Shown: positions 50,737 through 61,475 of the stretch, piece after piece
How the letters are laid out: every line of letters starts with the position of its first letter
Numbering within the stretch: position 1 is the stretch's first letter
From: Herbaspirillum sp. ST 5-3
Lineage (GTDB): Bacteria > Pseudomonadota > Gammaproteobacteria > Burkholderiales > Burkholderiaceae_D
NCBI RefSeq assembly: GCF_004804275.1
Contig: NZ_STGI01000001.1
Coordinates: 310,001 to 374,000 of the forward strand
Direction of reading: 5' to 3'
DNA length: 64,000 nt
Program-made: the position numbers and the translations under genes
Notes under the pieces: generated by a model
The model's database searches: none
What the model saw: only the letters and a program-made list of their open reading frames with translations
Told to the model about the DNA's origin: nothing

Positions 50737-52724
50737 CAGTCCTGGTTTCCTTTGGTTTCCGCGCCGGCTTTCGGGCCGCCGACGGATTCTGCCTCCGCCT
50801 TCAGCTCGGCTACCGGACGGGCATTCACCTCGTCGGTTTTTTCAACCGGAACAGCCGGTTTGTCCTTGTCTTCGGGTCGCTTGCCCAAGAGGTAATAATC
50901 CAGTGCCTTGCGCACGATCGGCGCCGCGGTCGCCGCGCCGAAACCGCCGTTTTCAACGATGATCGCAATCGCGATCTTCGGATTGTCCGCCGGCGCAAAC
51001 GCGGTGTACAGCGAGTGGTCGCGGTGACGTTCATCGACCTTGCTGGCGTCGTACTTTTCATTCTTCTTGATGCCCACCACCTGTGCGGTACCGGTCTTGC
51101 CGCCGGAGACGTAGCCGGCGCCCGCAAACGCCCGCGCCGAGGTTCCCTCGCGCGTCACGCCGACCATGGCATTCTTGATGAAGTCGACGTTTTGCTGCTT
51201 GAGGTCGATGCGGTAGCTTTCGTTGCGCACGGTCAGGGTGCGCTCCTTGGTGGCGCCATTCTCGACGATCTTCACCAGGTGCGGCTTCATCACCACGCCA
51301 TTGTTGGCGAGAGTGGCCACGGCATGCGCCATCTGCAAGGGCGTGAATGAGTTGTAACCCTGCCCGATGCCGAGCGAAATCGTTTCGCCCGCATACCACT
51401 TCCTTTGCTCCGGTCGCTTGTAGGCATTGCGCTTCCAGGTGGTCGACGGCAGCACGCCCTGGCGCTCATGCTCCAGATCGATGCCCGTCAATTGCCCGAA
51501 GCCGAACTGCTTCATGAAATCATGGATGCCGTCGACACCGATATCGTTGGCCAGCATGTAGTAATACGTATCGCAGGACTGCACGATCGACCTGTACATG
51601 TCGACACTGCCGTGCCCGCCCTCCTTGTCGTCGCGGAACTTGTGATTGCCGAACCAGAAGAATCCGGGGTCGTGGATGGTTTGGTTCGGCGTGCGCTTGC
51701 CAAGTTCCAGCGCCGCCAGCGCCATGAACGGCTTGTAGGTGGAACCGGGCGGATAGCTGCCGATCAACGGGCGGTTCAGCAGCGGTCGATCGATCGAGGT
51801 ATTCAGCTCTTCCCAGCTCTTCGGATCGATGCCTTCCACGAACAGGTTCGGGTCGAAAGTGGGCTTGGAGACGTAAGCCAGCACGTCGCCCGTCGCCGGC
51901 TCGATCGCCACCAGGGCGCCGCGTCTGTCGCCGAAAGCTTCTTCGATGACTTTTTGCAGTTCGATATCGATCGACAGGATCAGGTTGTGGCCGGGCGTGG
52001 CCGGCGTGCGCGACAAGGTGCGCACCGCGCGCCCGCCTGCCGATACCTCGACCTCTTCGTAGCCGGTGGTGCCGTGCAGCACCTCCTCATATTTCTTTTC
52101 CAGGCCTTCCTTGCCGATGTAGTCGGTGCCGGCATAGTTGGCCGAGTCTTCCATGTCCTCGATCCGTTCCGCATCGCGCTGACTGATGCGGCCGATGTAG
52201 CCGATGACGTGCGAAGCGGTTTCTCCCAGCGGATACTGGCGGAACAATCGCGCCTGGATCTCCACGCCAGGGAAACGATAGCGCTGTGCGGTAAAGCGGG
52301 CCACCTCCTCATCCGTCAGACGGGTGCGGATGGGCACGCTTTCAAAGTTCTTTGCTTCGTCCAGCAGCCGCCGGAAACGGCGGCGATCCTTGGACTGGAT
52401 ATCGACCAGGGCTGACAGGTGTTCAATCACCGCGTCCAATGGCTCCTGGATCTTGGAGGGCGTGATTTCGAGCGTGTAAGCGGAAAAATTGCGCGCCAGG
52501 ACCACGCCGTTGCGGTCGAGGATCAGGCCGCGATTGGGCACGACCGGGACGACGGAAATACGATTGTCTTCGGCCTGGCTGGCATAGTCCTTGTACTTGA
52601 CCGTCTGCAACCACAGGAAGCGCGTGATCAGCAATCCGAAACAGATGAGCACGAACACGCCTGCCGCCGACAGGCGCAGGCGGAACAGATGTATTTCACG
52701 TTCGGTATTCTTAAACTCGGTCAT
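50736..52724 (-). CDS. mrdA: Penicillin-binding protein 2
   Basis: A 662-residue class B PBP: N-terminal anchor (about 15-35), pedestal domain, and transpeptidase domain with STYK (in YPPGSTYKPF), the SCD motif in IVQSCDTYYYMLAND and KTG in SGGKTGTAQVVG. It cross-links peptidoglycan in the elongasome. The last about 50 residues are charged and Pro/Lys/Glu-rich, longer than in E. coli. It lies between mreD (105-bp gap) and rodA (overlap). Confidence 0.96.
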   Translation of the reverse strand: MTEFKNTEREIHLFRLRLSAAGVFVLICFGLLITRFLWLQTVKYKDYASQAEDNRISVVPVVPNRGLILDRNGVVLARNFSAYTLEITPSKIQEPLDAVIEHLSALVDIQSKDRRRFRRLLDEAKNFESVPIRTRLTDEEVARFTAQRYRFPGVEIQARLFRQYPLGETASHVIGYIGRISQRDAERIEDMEDSANYAGTDYIGKEGLEKKYEEVLHGTTGYEEVEVSAGGRAVRTLSRTPATPGHNLILSIDIELQKVIEEAFGDRRGALVAIEPATGDVLAYVSKPTFDPNLFVEGIDPKSWEELNTSIDRPLLNRPLIGSYPPGSTYKPFMALAALELGKRTPNQTIHDPGFFWFGNHKFRDDKEGGHGSVDMYRSIVQSCDTYYYMLANDIGVDGIHDFMKQFGFGQLTGIDLEHERQGVLPSTTWKRNAYKRPEQRKWYAGETISLGIGQGYNSFTPLQMAHAVATLANNGVVMKPHLVKIVENGATKERTLTVRNESYRIDLKQQNVDFIKNAMVGVTREGTSARAFAGAGYVSGGKTGTAQVVGIKKNEKYDASKVDERHRDHSLYTAFAPADNPKIAIAIIVENGGFGAATAAPIVRKALDYYLLGKRPEDKDKPAVPVEKTDEVNARPVAELKAEAESVGGPKAGAETKGNQD

Positions 52725-52829
52725 ACTCAGCCATTACGCTCCACTCGCGTGCAAGCGAGAAAGAGGAAGGGGATAGGCGCTTGCAACAGCGCTGTTCTCG
52801 ACAATCTCAAGGTCGTGAACGTTTCGTAT

Positions 52830-53345
52830 TCAAATCGGACGCGTATCGTCACGATCGATCGCGCGGCGCTGCGGCGCCAGCAGGATCATGGTCACCACCG
52901 GCCAAAGCACGGCCGCGACTATGCTTTCCAGGAAATACAGCCAGCCGGGGAATTTGCCGCTGACCAGCAAGCGTACCGTCAGTTGCACCGCCTGCATCAG
53001 CAGCAGCAGGGGCAGGATATGGGCGGCCTGCGTCGGCAGCTTGAACCATAACACCCGGCGGTGAATCATGATGGCGAAATAGGATAGCAAGGTATACGAC
53101 AGCGCATGCTCGCCCAGCAGGCTGGCGTCGTGCACATCCATCAGCAAGCCCATCATGAACGCAATCCCGATGCCGACCTTGCGCGGCTGGTGAATGCTCC
53201 AGAACGCCAGCACGAGCGCGACAAAGTCGGGAATGCCGTACCAATGGTCCCAGGGCAGCAGATTCAGCAGAAACGCGCCAATGATGCTGGTCGCAATAAA
53301 CAGCGGATTGGCCGGAAGCAGAATGTAATGAGGACTCGTGTTCAT
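52830..53345 (-). CDS. mreD: Rod shape-determining protein MreD
   Basis: A 171-residue inner-membrane protein with about five helices (PLFIATSIIGAFLLNLLPW, VALVLAFWSI, IAFMMGLLMDVHDASLLGEHA). MreD is a membrane subunit of the MreBCD elongation complex. Its start codon overlaps the mreC stop (ATGA). Confidence 0.94.
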   Translation of the reverse strand: MNTSPHYILLPANPLFIATSIIGAFLLNLLPWDHWYGIPDFVALVLAFWSIHQPRKVGIGIAFMMGLLMDVHDASLLGEHALSYTLLSYFAIMIHRRVLWFKLPTQAAHILPLLLLMQAVQLTVRLLVSGKFPGWLYFLESIVAAVLWPVVTMILLAPQRRAIDRDDTRPI

Positions 53346-54547
53346 GGTGTCCTTGCCTTTTGCTCAACAGTCGTCTGCGGCGCTGCGGGAGCGGGCCGCG
53401 CGGTCGCCTGCAGCTTGGGCTGGACGACCGCTGCGGGCGCCACCGCCGGCGCATTGGCCGGCTTCTGGACCGTTGCCACGTTCGGCTGGGCGACGGTCGC
53501 CGGCTTTTGCACCGCAGGGCTTGCTGCCGGGGCAGCCGGGGTCTTTTGTTCCGGAGCCGCGGGCGCAGCCTCGTTCTTCTGTTCCTTGACGCCGTCCTTG
53601 ACCGGCTCCTTCGGCGTTTCCTTCGCGGGTTCCTTGAGCCCCTCAGCCGCATGCTTCTTGCCGAGCTTGTCCTTCTTGTCCCTGGATTCCTCGGGTGCCG
53701 GGCGCACGGGGAAATTCGCCTCGGTCAGCAGGATCAGCAACTGCCGGTTGCGGTCGATTCCAGCCATCGGTTGACAGACGATGCGGGCGAATGCATCGCT
53801 CGACTTACTTTCAACCTGGACAACCTTGGCGACCGACAAACCGGCTGGGTAGACCCCGTCGATTCCCGATGTGACCAGGATATCGCCATTCTTGATGTCG
53901 GCATTGGCCGGCATGAAGCGCAGGTCGAGCGATCCGGAATGGCCCTGGCCATAGGCGATGCTGCGCAGCCCGCTGCGCACCACCTGAACCGGAATGGCCT
54001 GCTCCTTGTCGGTCAACAGGGTTACCTCGGATGTGAACGGGAACACGCGCGTGACCTGCCCGACCACGCCAATATCGTCGATCACCGGCTGACCGGGCGA
54101 TACGCCATGCTGGCTGCCGCGGTCGAGCACGATCTTGCGCGTGAAAGGATCCCGTGCGTCATACAGGATCTCGCTCAGTATCGACCTGACCGGGACGCGC
54201 TCATTGGCAGCGAGCAGCTTGCGCAACTGGGCATTTTCAGCAGCCAACTGCTGCACCTGTTGCAGGGTCTGCGCATTAACAACCTGCTGCTCCTTCATCC
54301 GGTTGTTTTCCTTTTGCAGGGCCGACATCGAGGAAAAATAATCCCCGACCCTGTAGGCTGCGTCGCGCGGCAGCAATGCTGCCACCTGCAAGGGGTAAAG
54401 CATGGTGCCCACTACCTGGCGGATCGTGGTCAGCGAACGCATGCGCGAGTCGGCGACCAGCAGGATGAGGGCGATCAGGGAGAAAAACACCACTTTGGCG
54501 CGTGCGGAGGCGCCTTGTTTGAAGAGTGGCGGTGGACTGTATTCCAT
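53342..54547 (-). CDS. mreC: Rod shape-determining protein MreC with long Pro/Ala/Lys-rich tail
   Basis: A 401-residue protein: one membrane helix (about 19-38), a coiled coil (about 75-115) and the MreC beta-barrel core (about 120-285; RDPFTRKIVLDRGSQHGVSPG, VTSGIDGVYPAGLSVAKVVQV). From about 290 to the end there is a low-complexity tail rich in Lys, Glu, Pro, Ala and Gln that is absent from E. coli MreC. The core should scaffold PBP2/RodA in the periplasm. It lies between mreB and mreD. Confidence 0.95.
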   Translation of the reverse strand: MEYSPPPLFKQGASARAKVVFFSLIALILLVADSRMRSLTTIRQVVGTMLYPLQVAALLPRDAAYRVGDYFSSMSALQKENNRMKEQQVVNAQTLQQVQQLAAENAQLRKLLAANERVPVRSILSEILYDARDPFTRKIVLDRGSQHGVSPGQPVIDDIGVVGQVTRVFPFTSEVTLLTDKEQAIPVQVVRSGLRSIAYGQGHSGSLDLRFMPANADIKNGDILVTSGIDGVYPAGLSVAKVVQVESKSSDAFARIVCQPMAGIDRNRQLLILLTEANFPVRPAPEESRDKKDKLGKKHAAEGLKEPAKETPKEPVKDGVKEQKNEAAPAAPEQKTPAAPAASPAVQKPATVAQPNVATVQKPANAPAVAPAAVVQPKLQATARPAPAAPQTTVEQKARTP

Positions 54548-54646
54548 CAGGGCCTAACGTTGATACCAGGAATGTAACGTGTCTCTGTCCGCCCGCGCGC
54601 CTTGCAGGGAAAGAGCAAGGCGTTGCGCGTAAAGCATTGTGCAGAA

Positions 54647-55726
<1,080 letters not shown>

Positions 55727-55873
55727 TTAGAGGTTAAAACCCGCGTTCCTGCGGCGGCTCAAACGCTTCGGCGCCAGCAAGGTATTAACCCGACATTCTA
55801 CCTTATAATTTAGCTGAAATTAGTCGATGGAAACGTCAAAAATGCAGTGCAAATTCAAGCTACAACAAGCGTT

Positions 55874-55937
55874 TTGACAAGTATTTGCCACAACCAAAAC
55901 ACCTTTGTTTTTTAGAGTAACCAAGCCGTCAACGGCT
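55874..55937 (+). promoter_or_regulatory. Candidate gatC leader and promoter elements
   Basis: A perfect -35 consensus TTGACA (55874-55879) lies in the mreB/gatC gap, but I see no good -10 box at standard spacing. A palindrome AGCCGT-CA-ACGGCT (55924-55937) sits 17 bp before the gatC start in the likely leader. Confidence 0.35.
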
Positions 55938-55954
55938 GCCCAAATTACCCAATC

Positions 55955-56257
55955 ATGTCACTCGACCTCTCCGATGTTAAGCGCCTTGCCCGACTGGCGC
56001 AGCTCGACCTGAACGACACTCAGGCCGGCAAGACCCTTGACAAGCTCAACGGCATTTTTGCACTGGTTGAACAGATGCGCGCCGTCGACACTAGCGGCGT
56101 AGAGCCCCTGAATCATCCGATCGCAGCCTATCAAGACAACGTCGCCCTGCGCTTGCGCGAGGACGCCGTGACCGAACCGAACCGCCGCGACGAATACCAG
56201 CAAGTCGCACCGGCAACGCAGGACGGCTTGTACCTGGTTCCGAAAGTCATCGAATAA
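55955..56257 (+). CDS. gatC: Aspartyl/glutamyl-tRNA amidotransferase subunit C
   Basis: A 100-residue subunit that holds GatA and GatB together in the amidotransferase making Asn-tRNA or Gln-tRNA from misacylated precursors. [15 protein letters not shown], the GVEPLNHP motif and the C-terminal LYLVPKVIE are typical. It opens the gatC-gatA-(unknown)-gatB operon and diverges from mreB. Confidence 0.95.
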   Translation: MSLDLSDVKRLARLAQLDLNDTQAGKTLDKLNGIFALVEQMRAVDTSGVEPLNHPIAAYQDNVALRLREDAVTEPNRRDEYQQVAPATQDGLYLVPKVIE

Positions 56258-56306
56258 TCCTCTCCGTCAGCACGCCGGACAAAGTGCCCCAGCGGTAATC
56301 CACCCT

Positions 56307-57767
56307 ATGCATACCAAGACCCTCAAAGAACTCTCAGCACTGCTGCATGCCAGACAGGTTTCCGCCACTGAACTGGCCAAGCTGTTCCTCACCCGCATTC
56401 AGCAAAGCGATCTCAATGCCTTCATCCATGTCGATGAAGCATTGACCTTGCAACAAGCCGCCGAAGCCGACGCGCGCATTGCCCGAAATGACACCACGCC
56501 GCTGACCGGAATTCCGATTGCGCACAAGGACATCTTCGTCACGCGCGACTGGCGTTCGACCGCAGGTTCGAAAATGTTGGCGAATTACATCAGCCCCTTC
56601 GATGCAACTGTCGTCAAACAGTTCCGTACGGCAGGTATGGTTACGCTCGGAAAATTGAATTGTGATGAATTTGCCATGGGTTCCTCCAACGAGAACTCGT
56701 ACTTCGGCCCGGTGAAGAACCCGTGGGACAAGGCTGCCATTCCGGGCGGATCTTCCGGCGGTTCGGCTGCGGCGATCGCTGCCCGCCTGGCGCCGGCCGC
56801 AACCGCGACCGATACCGGGGGCTCGATCCGTCAGCCGGCTTCGCTGTGCGGTGTCACCGGCATCAAGCCGACTTATGGCCGCGTATCACGCTTCGGCATG
56901 ATCGCATTTGCATCCTCGCTCGATCAGGGCGGCCCGATGGCCCGGACCGCCGAGGATTGCGGCATGCTCCTGAATGCCATGACCGGCTTCGATCCGAACG
57001 ATTCGACCAGCCTGGAGCGTCCAAGCGAAGATTTCACCCGCGATCTGGACAAGCCCTTGCAAGGTTTGAAAATCGGCATCCCGCGTGAGTATTTCGGCAA
57101 AGGCCTCGCGAGCGACGTCGAACAGGCGGTACGGACTGCATTGAGCGAATATGAAAAGCTGGGCGCCACACTGGTCGAAATCTCATTGCCGAAAACCGAA
57201 TTGTCGATCCCGGTGTATTACGTGATCGCGCCGGCGGAAGCATCGTCCAACCTGTCCCGCTTCGATGGCGTGCGCTATGGACATCGTGCCAAGGAATACA
57301 AGGATCTGGCCGACATGTATTGCAAGTCGCGCGCGGAGGGCTTCGGTGAAGAAGTGAAGCGCCGCATCCTGGTCGGGGCCTATGTCTTGTCGCATGGTTA
57401 TTACGACGCGTATTACCTGCAGGCGCAAAAGATCCGCCGCCTGATCGCGCAGGACTTCCAGAACGCGTTCAAGCAATGCGATGTGATCATGGGACCGGTG
57501 TCGCCGACCGTCGCATGGGATATCGGTGACAAGGCCGACGATCCGGTCGCCAACTATCTTGCCGATATCTTCACCTTGTCGACCAGTCTTGCGGGCTTGC
57601 CAGGCATGTCGATTCCATGTGGTTTCGGCCAGGGCGAGAAGAATGCGAAGCGGCCGGTCGGCCTGCAAATCATCGGCAATTATTTCGACGAAGCGCGGCT
57701 GCTGAACGTGGCGCACCAATACCAGCGCGTGACAGATTGGCATCAGCGCAAACCGGAAGGCGTATAA
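56307..57767 (+). CDS. gatA: Aspartyl/glutamyl-tRNA amidotransferase subunit A
   Basis: A 486-residue amidase that frees ammonia from glutamine for the GatCAB complex. The Ser-cisSer-Lys triad is present: K74 in IAHKDIFV, S149 in [10 protein letters not shown] and S173 in [11 protein letters not shown]. It follows gatC by 49 bp and precedes the small secreted-protein gene by 2 bp. Confidence 0.97.
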   Translation: MHTKTLKELSALLHARQVSATELAKLFLTRIQQSDLNAFIHVDEALTLQQAAEADARIARNDTTPLTGIPIAHKDIFVTRDWRSTAGSKMLANYISPFDATVVKQFRTAGMVTLGKLNCDEFAMGSSNENSYFGPVKNPWDKAAIPGGSSGGSAAAIAARLAPAATATDTGGSIRQPASLCGVTGIKPTYGRVSRFGMIAFASSLDQGGPMARTAEDCGMLLNAMTGFDPNDSTSLERPSEDFTRDLDKPLQGLKIGIPREYFGKGLASDVEQAVRTALSEYEKLGATLVEISLPKTELSIPVYYVIAPAEASSNLSRFDGVRYGHRAKEYKDLADMYCKSRAEGFGEEVKRRILVGAYVLSHGYYDAYYLQAQKIRRLIAQDFQNAFKQCDVIMGPVSPTVAWDIGDKADDPVANYLADIFTLSTSLAGLPGMSIPCGFGQGEKNAKRPVGLQIIGNYFDEARLLNVAHQYQRVTDWHQRKPEGV

Positions 57768-57769
57768 GC

Positions 57770-58252
57770 ATGTTGCGCAACGCCGTCACGCTGACACTGC
57801 TCTGCATGGGCGGAACGGCGTTCGCGCAGCAGCTGGACACGCATTTTTCCTGCAGCGCGGTGCGCAACGAAGACGGCGAAGCGGTGACCTACGCCGATTC
57901 CGGCGAATTCCGGCTGAACGGGGATCGCATCGATGCCTTTTTCTGGGAATCGTCTCTGTTTCGCAGCACTCACGGTTTTGACTGCAGTATCGACGCAAGC
58001 GACGGCTTGAACGCTGAGGTCAGGACCGAGCAGGAAAAAACAACGTGGCGCGTGGCACTGAAGGATGCGCGCGCCGCACGCGATCGACGCGGTTTCAAGT
58101 TCGATCGCAGAATGAATTGCACGATCCGGCTGGAGCGCGAAGGCGACATCTTGGCGGTCAAGCCGAGCTGCCCCGCGCTGTGCGGATCGCGCAGCAATTT
58201 CACGGAGTTGTCGGTGGATTTGAAGACCGGCAAGTGCCGTTATGAAGAATAA
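57770..58252 (+). CDS. Small secreted cysteine-rich protein of unknown function
   Basis: A 160-residue protein with a typical signal peptide (about 1-19, GGTAFA|QQ). The mature part has six cysteines (FSC, FDC, MNC, PSC, ALC, GKC), enough for three disulfides, in a beta-strand-like sequence. I recognise no family. The start ATG at 57770 lies 2 bp after the gatA stop and gatB starts 72 bp after its stop, so it is expressed within the gatCAB operon. A link to tRNA amidation is unlikely for an exported protein; its presence here is unexplained. Confidence 0.78.
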   Translation: MLRNAVTLTLLCMGGTAFAQQLDTHFSCSAVRNEDGEAVTYADSGEFRLNGDRIDAFFWESSLFRSTHGFDCSIDASDGLNAEVRTEQEKTTWRVALKDARAARDRRGFKFDRRMNCTIRLEREGDILAVKPSCPALCGSRSNFTELSVDLKTGKCRYEE

Positions 58253-58324
58253 GCAAGCCATCCCCGCCCTGCCGCTCCTCGTGAAGAGGAAGGGAATGAG
58301 TCAGATTTTATAAGTGAGAAAACT

Positions 58325-59785
58325 ATGCAGTGGGAAGTCGTAATCGGTCTCGAGACGCATGCACAACTCTCGACAGTATCGAAAATCTTCAGTGGCGCAG
58401 CGACTCGCTTCGGCGCCGAACCGAACACGCAGGCCTGCCCGGTCGATCTGGCGCTGCCCGGCGTGCTGCCCGTGATGAACAGGGGTGCGGTGGAACGTGC
58501 CATCCAGTTCGGTCTGGCGATCGGCGCGACGGTTGCGCCGCGCTCGATTTTCGCGCGCAAGAATTACTTTTATCCGGATCTGCCGAAGGGTTACCAGATC
58601 AGCCAGTACGAAATCCCGGTGGTGCAAGGCGGGACCGTTTCCTTCGTCCTCGAAAAGGATGGCAAGGCTGAAATGCGCAGCGTGCAGCTGACCCGCGCCC
58701 ATCTTGAGGAAGACGCAGGCAAATCCTTGCATGAGGATTATCACGGCATGACCGGCATCGACCTCAATCGCGCCGGGACGCCGCTGCTGGAAATCGTCAC
58801 GGAACCCGACATGCGCAGTGCTGCGGAAGCGGTCGCCTATGCGAAGGCCTTGCATTCGCTGGTGATGTGGCTCGGTATCTGCGACGGCAACATGCAGGAA
58901 GGGTCTTTCCGCTGCGACGCCAACGTATCGGTGCGCCCGATGGGCCAGAAGGAATACGGCACGCGCTGCGAAATCAAGAACCTGAACTCCTTCCGCTTCC
59001 TCGAAGAAGCGATCAACTTCGAAGTGCGGCGCCAGATAGAGCTGATCGAAGATGGCGGCAAGGTGGTGCAGGAAACCCGCCTCTACGACCCCGACCGCAA
59101 GGAAACCCGCTCGATGCGCAGCAAGGAAGACGCACAGGATTATCGCTACTTCCCCGATCCGGATCTGCCGCCGCTGGTGATCGCGCAGGAATGGATAGAC
59201 CGCGTCAAGGCATCGATGCCGGAGTTGCCGGGCGCGATGCGCGAACGCTTCGTGAAGGATTACGGCTTGCCCGAGTATGATGCCGCCGTACTGACCCAGT
59301 CGAAGGCCATGGCAGCCTACTTTGAAGCCGTGGTCGCCAAAGCAGGCAAGGAGCAGGCCAAACCGGCGGCGAACTGGCTGATGGGCGACGTTTCCTCGAC
59401 GCTGAATCGCGAAGGCGTCGAGATCGGGAATGCGCCGGTGAAGGCTGAACAGCTTGCCGTCCTGCTGCAACGCATCTCCGATGGCACCATTTCCAACAAG
59501 ATTGCCAAGGAAGTGTTCGCGGGCATGTGGGAAGCGCCGTCCGACAAGCCTACGCTCGCGGACGATATTATCGAGGCCAAAGGCTTGAAGCAGATTTCCG
59601 ACAGCGGCGCGCTGGAAAAGATCGTGGACGAGGTGCTGGCCGCGAATGCCAAGTCGGTCGAGGAATACCGCTCCGGCAAGGAGAAGGCGTTCAACGCGAT
59701 TATCGGCCAGGCCATGAAGGCAACGAAGGGCAAGGCCAACCCGGCACAACTGACGGAGCTGCTGAAGCAGAAGCTGGCCGGTTAA
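58325..59785 (+). CDS. gatB: Aspartyl/glutamyl-tRNA amidotransferase subunit B
   Basis: A 486-residue subunit that binds the misacylated tRNA and activates its side chain with ATP. Motifs: [12 protein letters not shown] at the start, [19 protein letters not shown] for the ATP/metal region, and the C-terminal YqeY-like tail domain (about 405-486; [20 protein letters not shown]). It ends the gatCAB operon. Confidence 0.97.
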   Translation: MQWEVVIGLETHAQLSTVSKIFSGAATRFGAEPNTQACPVDLALPGVLPVMNRGAVERAIQFGLAIGATVAPRSIFARKNYFYPDLPKGYQISQYEIPVVQGGTVSFVLEKDGKAEMRSVQLTRAHLEEDAGKSLHEDYHGMTGIDLNRAGTPLLEIVTEPDMRSAAEAVAYAKALHSLVMWLGICDGNMQEGSFRCDANVSVRPMGQKEYGTRCEIKNLNSFRFLEEAINFEVRRQIELIEDGGKVVQETRLYDPDRKETRSMRSKEDAQDYRYFPDPDLPPLVIAQEWIDRVKASMPELPGAMRERFVKDYGLPEYDAAVLTQSKAMAAYFEAVVAKAGKEQAKPAANWLMGDVSSTLNREGVEIGNAPVKAEQLAVLLQRISDGTISNKIAKEVFAGMWEAPSDKPTLADDIIEAKGLKQISDSGALEKIVDEVLAANAKSVEEYRSGKEKAFNAIIGQAMKATKGKANPAQLTELLKQKLAG

Positions 59786-59842
59786 TTCCGCAATCCACTC
59801 GCTGCGGATTGCGCCAGGCGCAGACCGCAGCGACCGGCACAG

Positions 59843-60466
59843 CTATTTCGCGGCGACCGGCCCCACCAGCTCGCGATACCGATTCAAGGTCGCCTCATAC
59901 TTTGCATTGATTTGTACGAGTTCCGATTCCTGATCGCGCAGCAGTTTCTGCGACGCCTCCACGGCATGGTCCGCATCATCCAGCTTGCGTTGCACGATGG
60001 TCGGCACCGGTGCACTCTTCGCCTTGAATGCATCCACCTCTGACTGTGCCGCCTTCTGCTGCTTCTCTGCGTTGGCCAGCGTCAGTTTCTCTCGCTTGAT
60101 CTGCTCCTCGACCGGTTCAAGCGAGCGTTTGCGGGCCGCTTCGATATCCGCCTCGCTGCGGAAGCGCGCGCGAATCGCGAGGTCGTTGCGCCTTTGCTCC
60201 TCGGCGGCGATCGCTTCGGCCTTGCGCTTTTCTTCCTGCTCTTGCATCTTGCGCCGCTCTTCGACGGTCATCGGCGCAGGGATTTCGCGCCGTGGCATGC
60301 CGCTCGTGGAGAGTTCGCGCATGGGACGGTCCGCGCATTCGGGAATGGGTCGATCGGAAGTGATGCTGCGTCCTGACGCGTCCTTGCACTGAAACATCTG
60401 CGCCGACGCTTGCCAGGACACGACGATCAGAGGAATGAACAAGGCAATTCCGAGTGAACTCTTCAT
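59843..60466 (-). CDS. DUF4124-type exported protein with coiled coil
   Basis: A 207-residue protein with a signal peptide (about 1-22, ASA|Q), a short N-terminal DUF4124-like part (MFQCKDASGRSITSDRPIPEC, about residues 23-43), and a long charged coiled coil (about 68-195) with Glu, Lys, Arg and Gln runs. The function is unknown. It is convergent with gatB and upstream on its own strand stands pyrE (38-bp gap). Confidence 0.8.
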   Translation of the reverse strand: MKSSLGIALFIPLIVVSWQASAQMFQCKDASGRSITSDRPIPECADRPMRELSTSGMPRREIPAPMTVEERRKMQEQEEKRKAEAIAAEEQRRNDLAIRARFRSEADIEAARKRSLEPVEEQIKREKLTLANAEKQQKAAQSEVDAFKAKSAPVPTIVQRKLDDADHAVEASQKLLRDQESELVQINAKYEATLNRYRELVGPVAAK

Positions 60467-60504
60467 CGCACCTCCCGAATGCGTGTACGAGCTACATCAA
60501 TGAA

Positions 60505-61170
60505 CTACATGACCCCATATCTGCTTCGATAGGCTGCAACTGCGTCCTTGTATTTGGCCAGCTCCTCATTGGCATCCGCCTTGGAAATATATTCCAGCAA
60601 ATCGTTCAGGTTGCCAATAGAAATCACCGGCATGCCGTAGGCATTCGTCACTTCCTGCACCGCCGAATGCTCGGACAAGGCGCCATCCTTGCCGGAGCGC
60701 TCCATCCGGTCCAGCGCGATCAGGACTGCGCAAGGCGTTGCGCCGGCGTTGCGAATCATTTCTACCGACTCGCGAACCGAGGTGCCGGCCGAAATCACGT
60801 CGTCGATGATGACCACCTTGCCCTGCAGCTTGGCACCAACCATGGTGCCGCCCTCGCCGTGGTCCTTGGCTTCCTTGCGATTGAAGGCGAAGGGCACATT
60901 GCGTCCCTTGCGCGCCAGTTCGACCGCAGTCGCCGACGCCAGTGTAATTCCCTTGTAGGCCGGCCCGAACAACATGTCGAACTCGACGCCGGAATCGAGC
61001 AGGGTCTGGGCGTAAAACTCGGCCAGCTTGCCCAGATTGGCGCCGTCGTTGAACAGCCCGGCATTGAAGAAATACGGTGACGTGCGGCCCGCCTTGGTGA
61101 TGAATTCGCCGAAGCGCAGCACACCGGCGGAGACGGAAAACGCGATGAATTCCTGACGTAGCTTGCTCAA
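60505..61170 (-). CDS. pyrE: Orotate phosphoribosyltransferase
   Basis: A 221-residue enzyme that joins orotate and PRPP to give OMP in pyrimidine synthesis. The PRPP-binding motif is VVIIDDVISAGTSVRESVEM and the orotate-binding start is FGEFITKAGRTSPYFFNAGLF (about residues 21-41). It diverges from xth across about 300 bp that contain copy B of the palindromic repeat, so the repeat may influence its promoter. Confidence 0.96.
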   Translation of the reverse strand: MSKLRQEFIAFSVSAGVLRFGEFITKAGRTSPYFFNAGLFNDGANLGKLAEFYAQTLLDSGVEFDMLFGPAYKGITLASATAVELARKGRNVPFAFNRKEAKDHGEGGTMVGAKLQGKVVIIDDVISAGTSVRESVEMIRNAGATPCAVLIALDRMERSGKDGALSEHSAVQEVTNAYGMPVISIGNLNDLLEYISKADANEELAKYKDAVAAYRSRYGVM

Positions 61171-61284
61171 GATGACCTCAAAATGTATAAATTGACAATG
61201 CCGGATTCAATTCCAGCCAAGCAGGCATTGTAATTGGATATGCGCCCGGCATGACCGAATCGGCTTCCACAAATTTCGGTTATG

Positions 61285-61450
61285 CTAGTGCCCTTTTCCG
61301 CAGGTTCGTTGCATAAAAGATGGCGAGAATCGCGCCGATACGGCGTCAGAAATGCTCGCAAGGGGAGTCGCCCTTGCTGCGCTTTTTTCCTTGTCTCGAC
61401 ACGATTTCGCCACTTTTATTCTTGCAACGAATCTGCGGAAAGGGCACTGG
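61285..61450. repeat. MITE-like palindromic repeat, copy B
   Basis: A 166-bp inverted repeat between pyrE and xth. The left arm CTAGTGCCCTTTTCCGCAG pairs with the right arm, which inverted reads CCAGTGCCCTTTCCGCAG. The arms continue through TTCGTTGCA and TAAAA-TGGCGA. The centre has GCAAGGG-GAGTCG-CCCTTGC (61358-61377). Copy A at 31317-31479 shares the layout, CTAGTG, TTCGTTG and the central words, but its stem sequence differs. It ends 25 bp before the xth start codon. Confidence 0.75.
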
Positions 61451-61475
61451 CCGCTCGTTTTTCTCCTCGACACCC

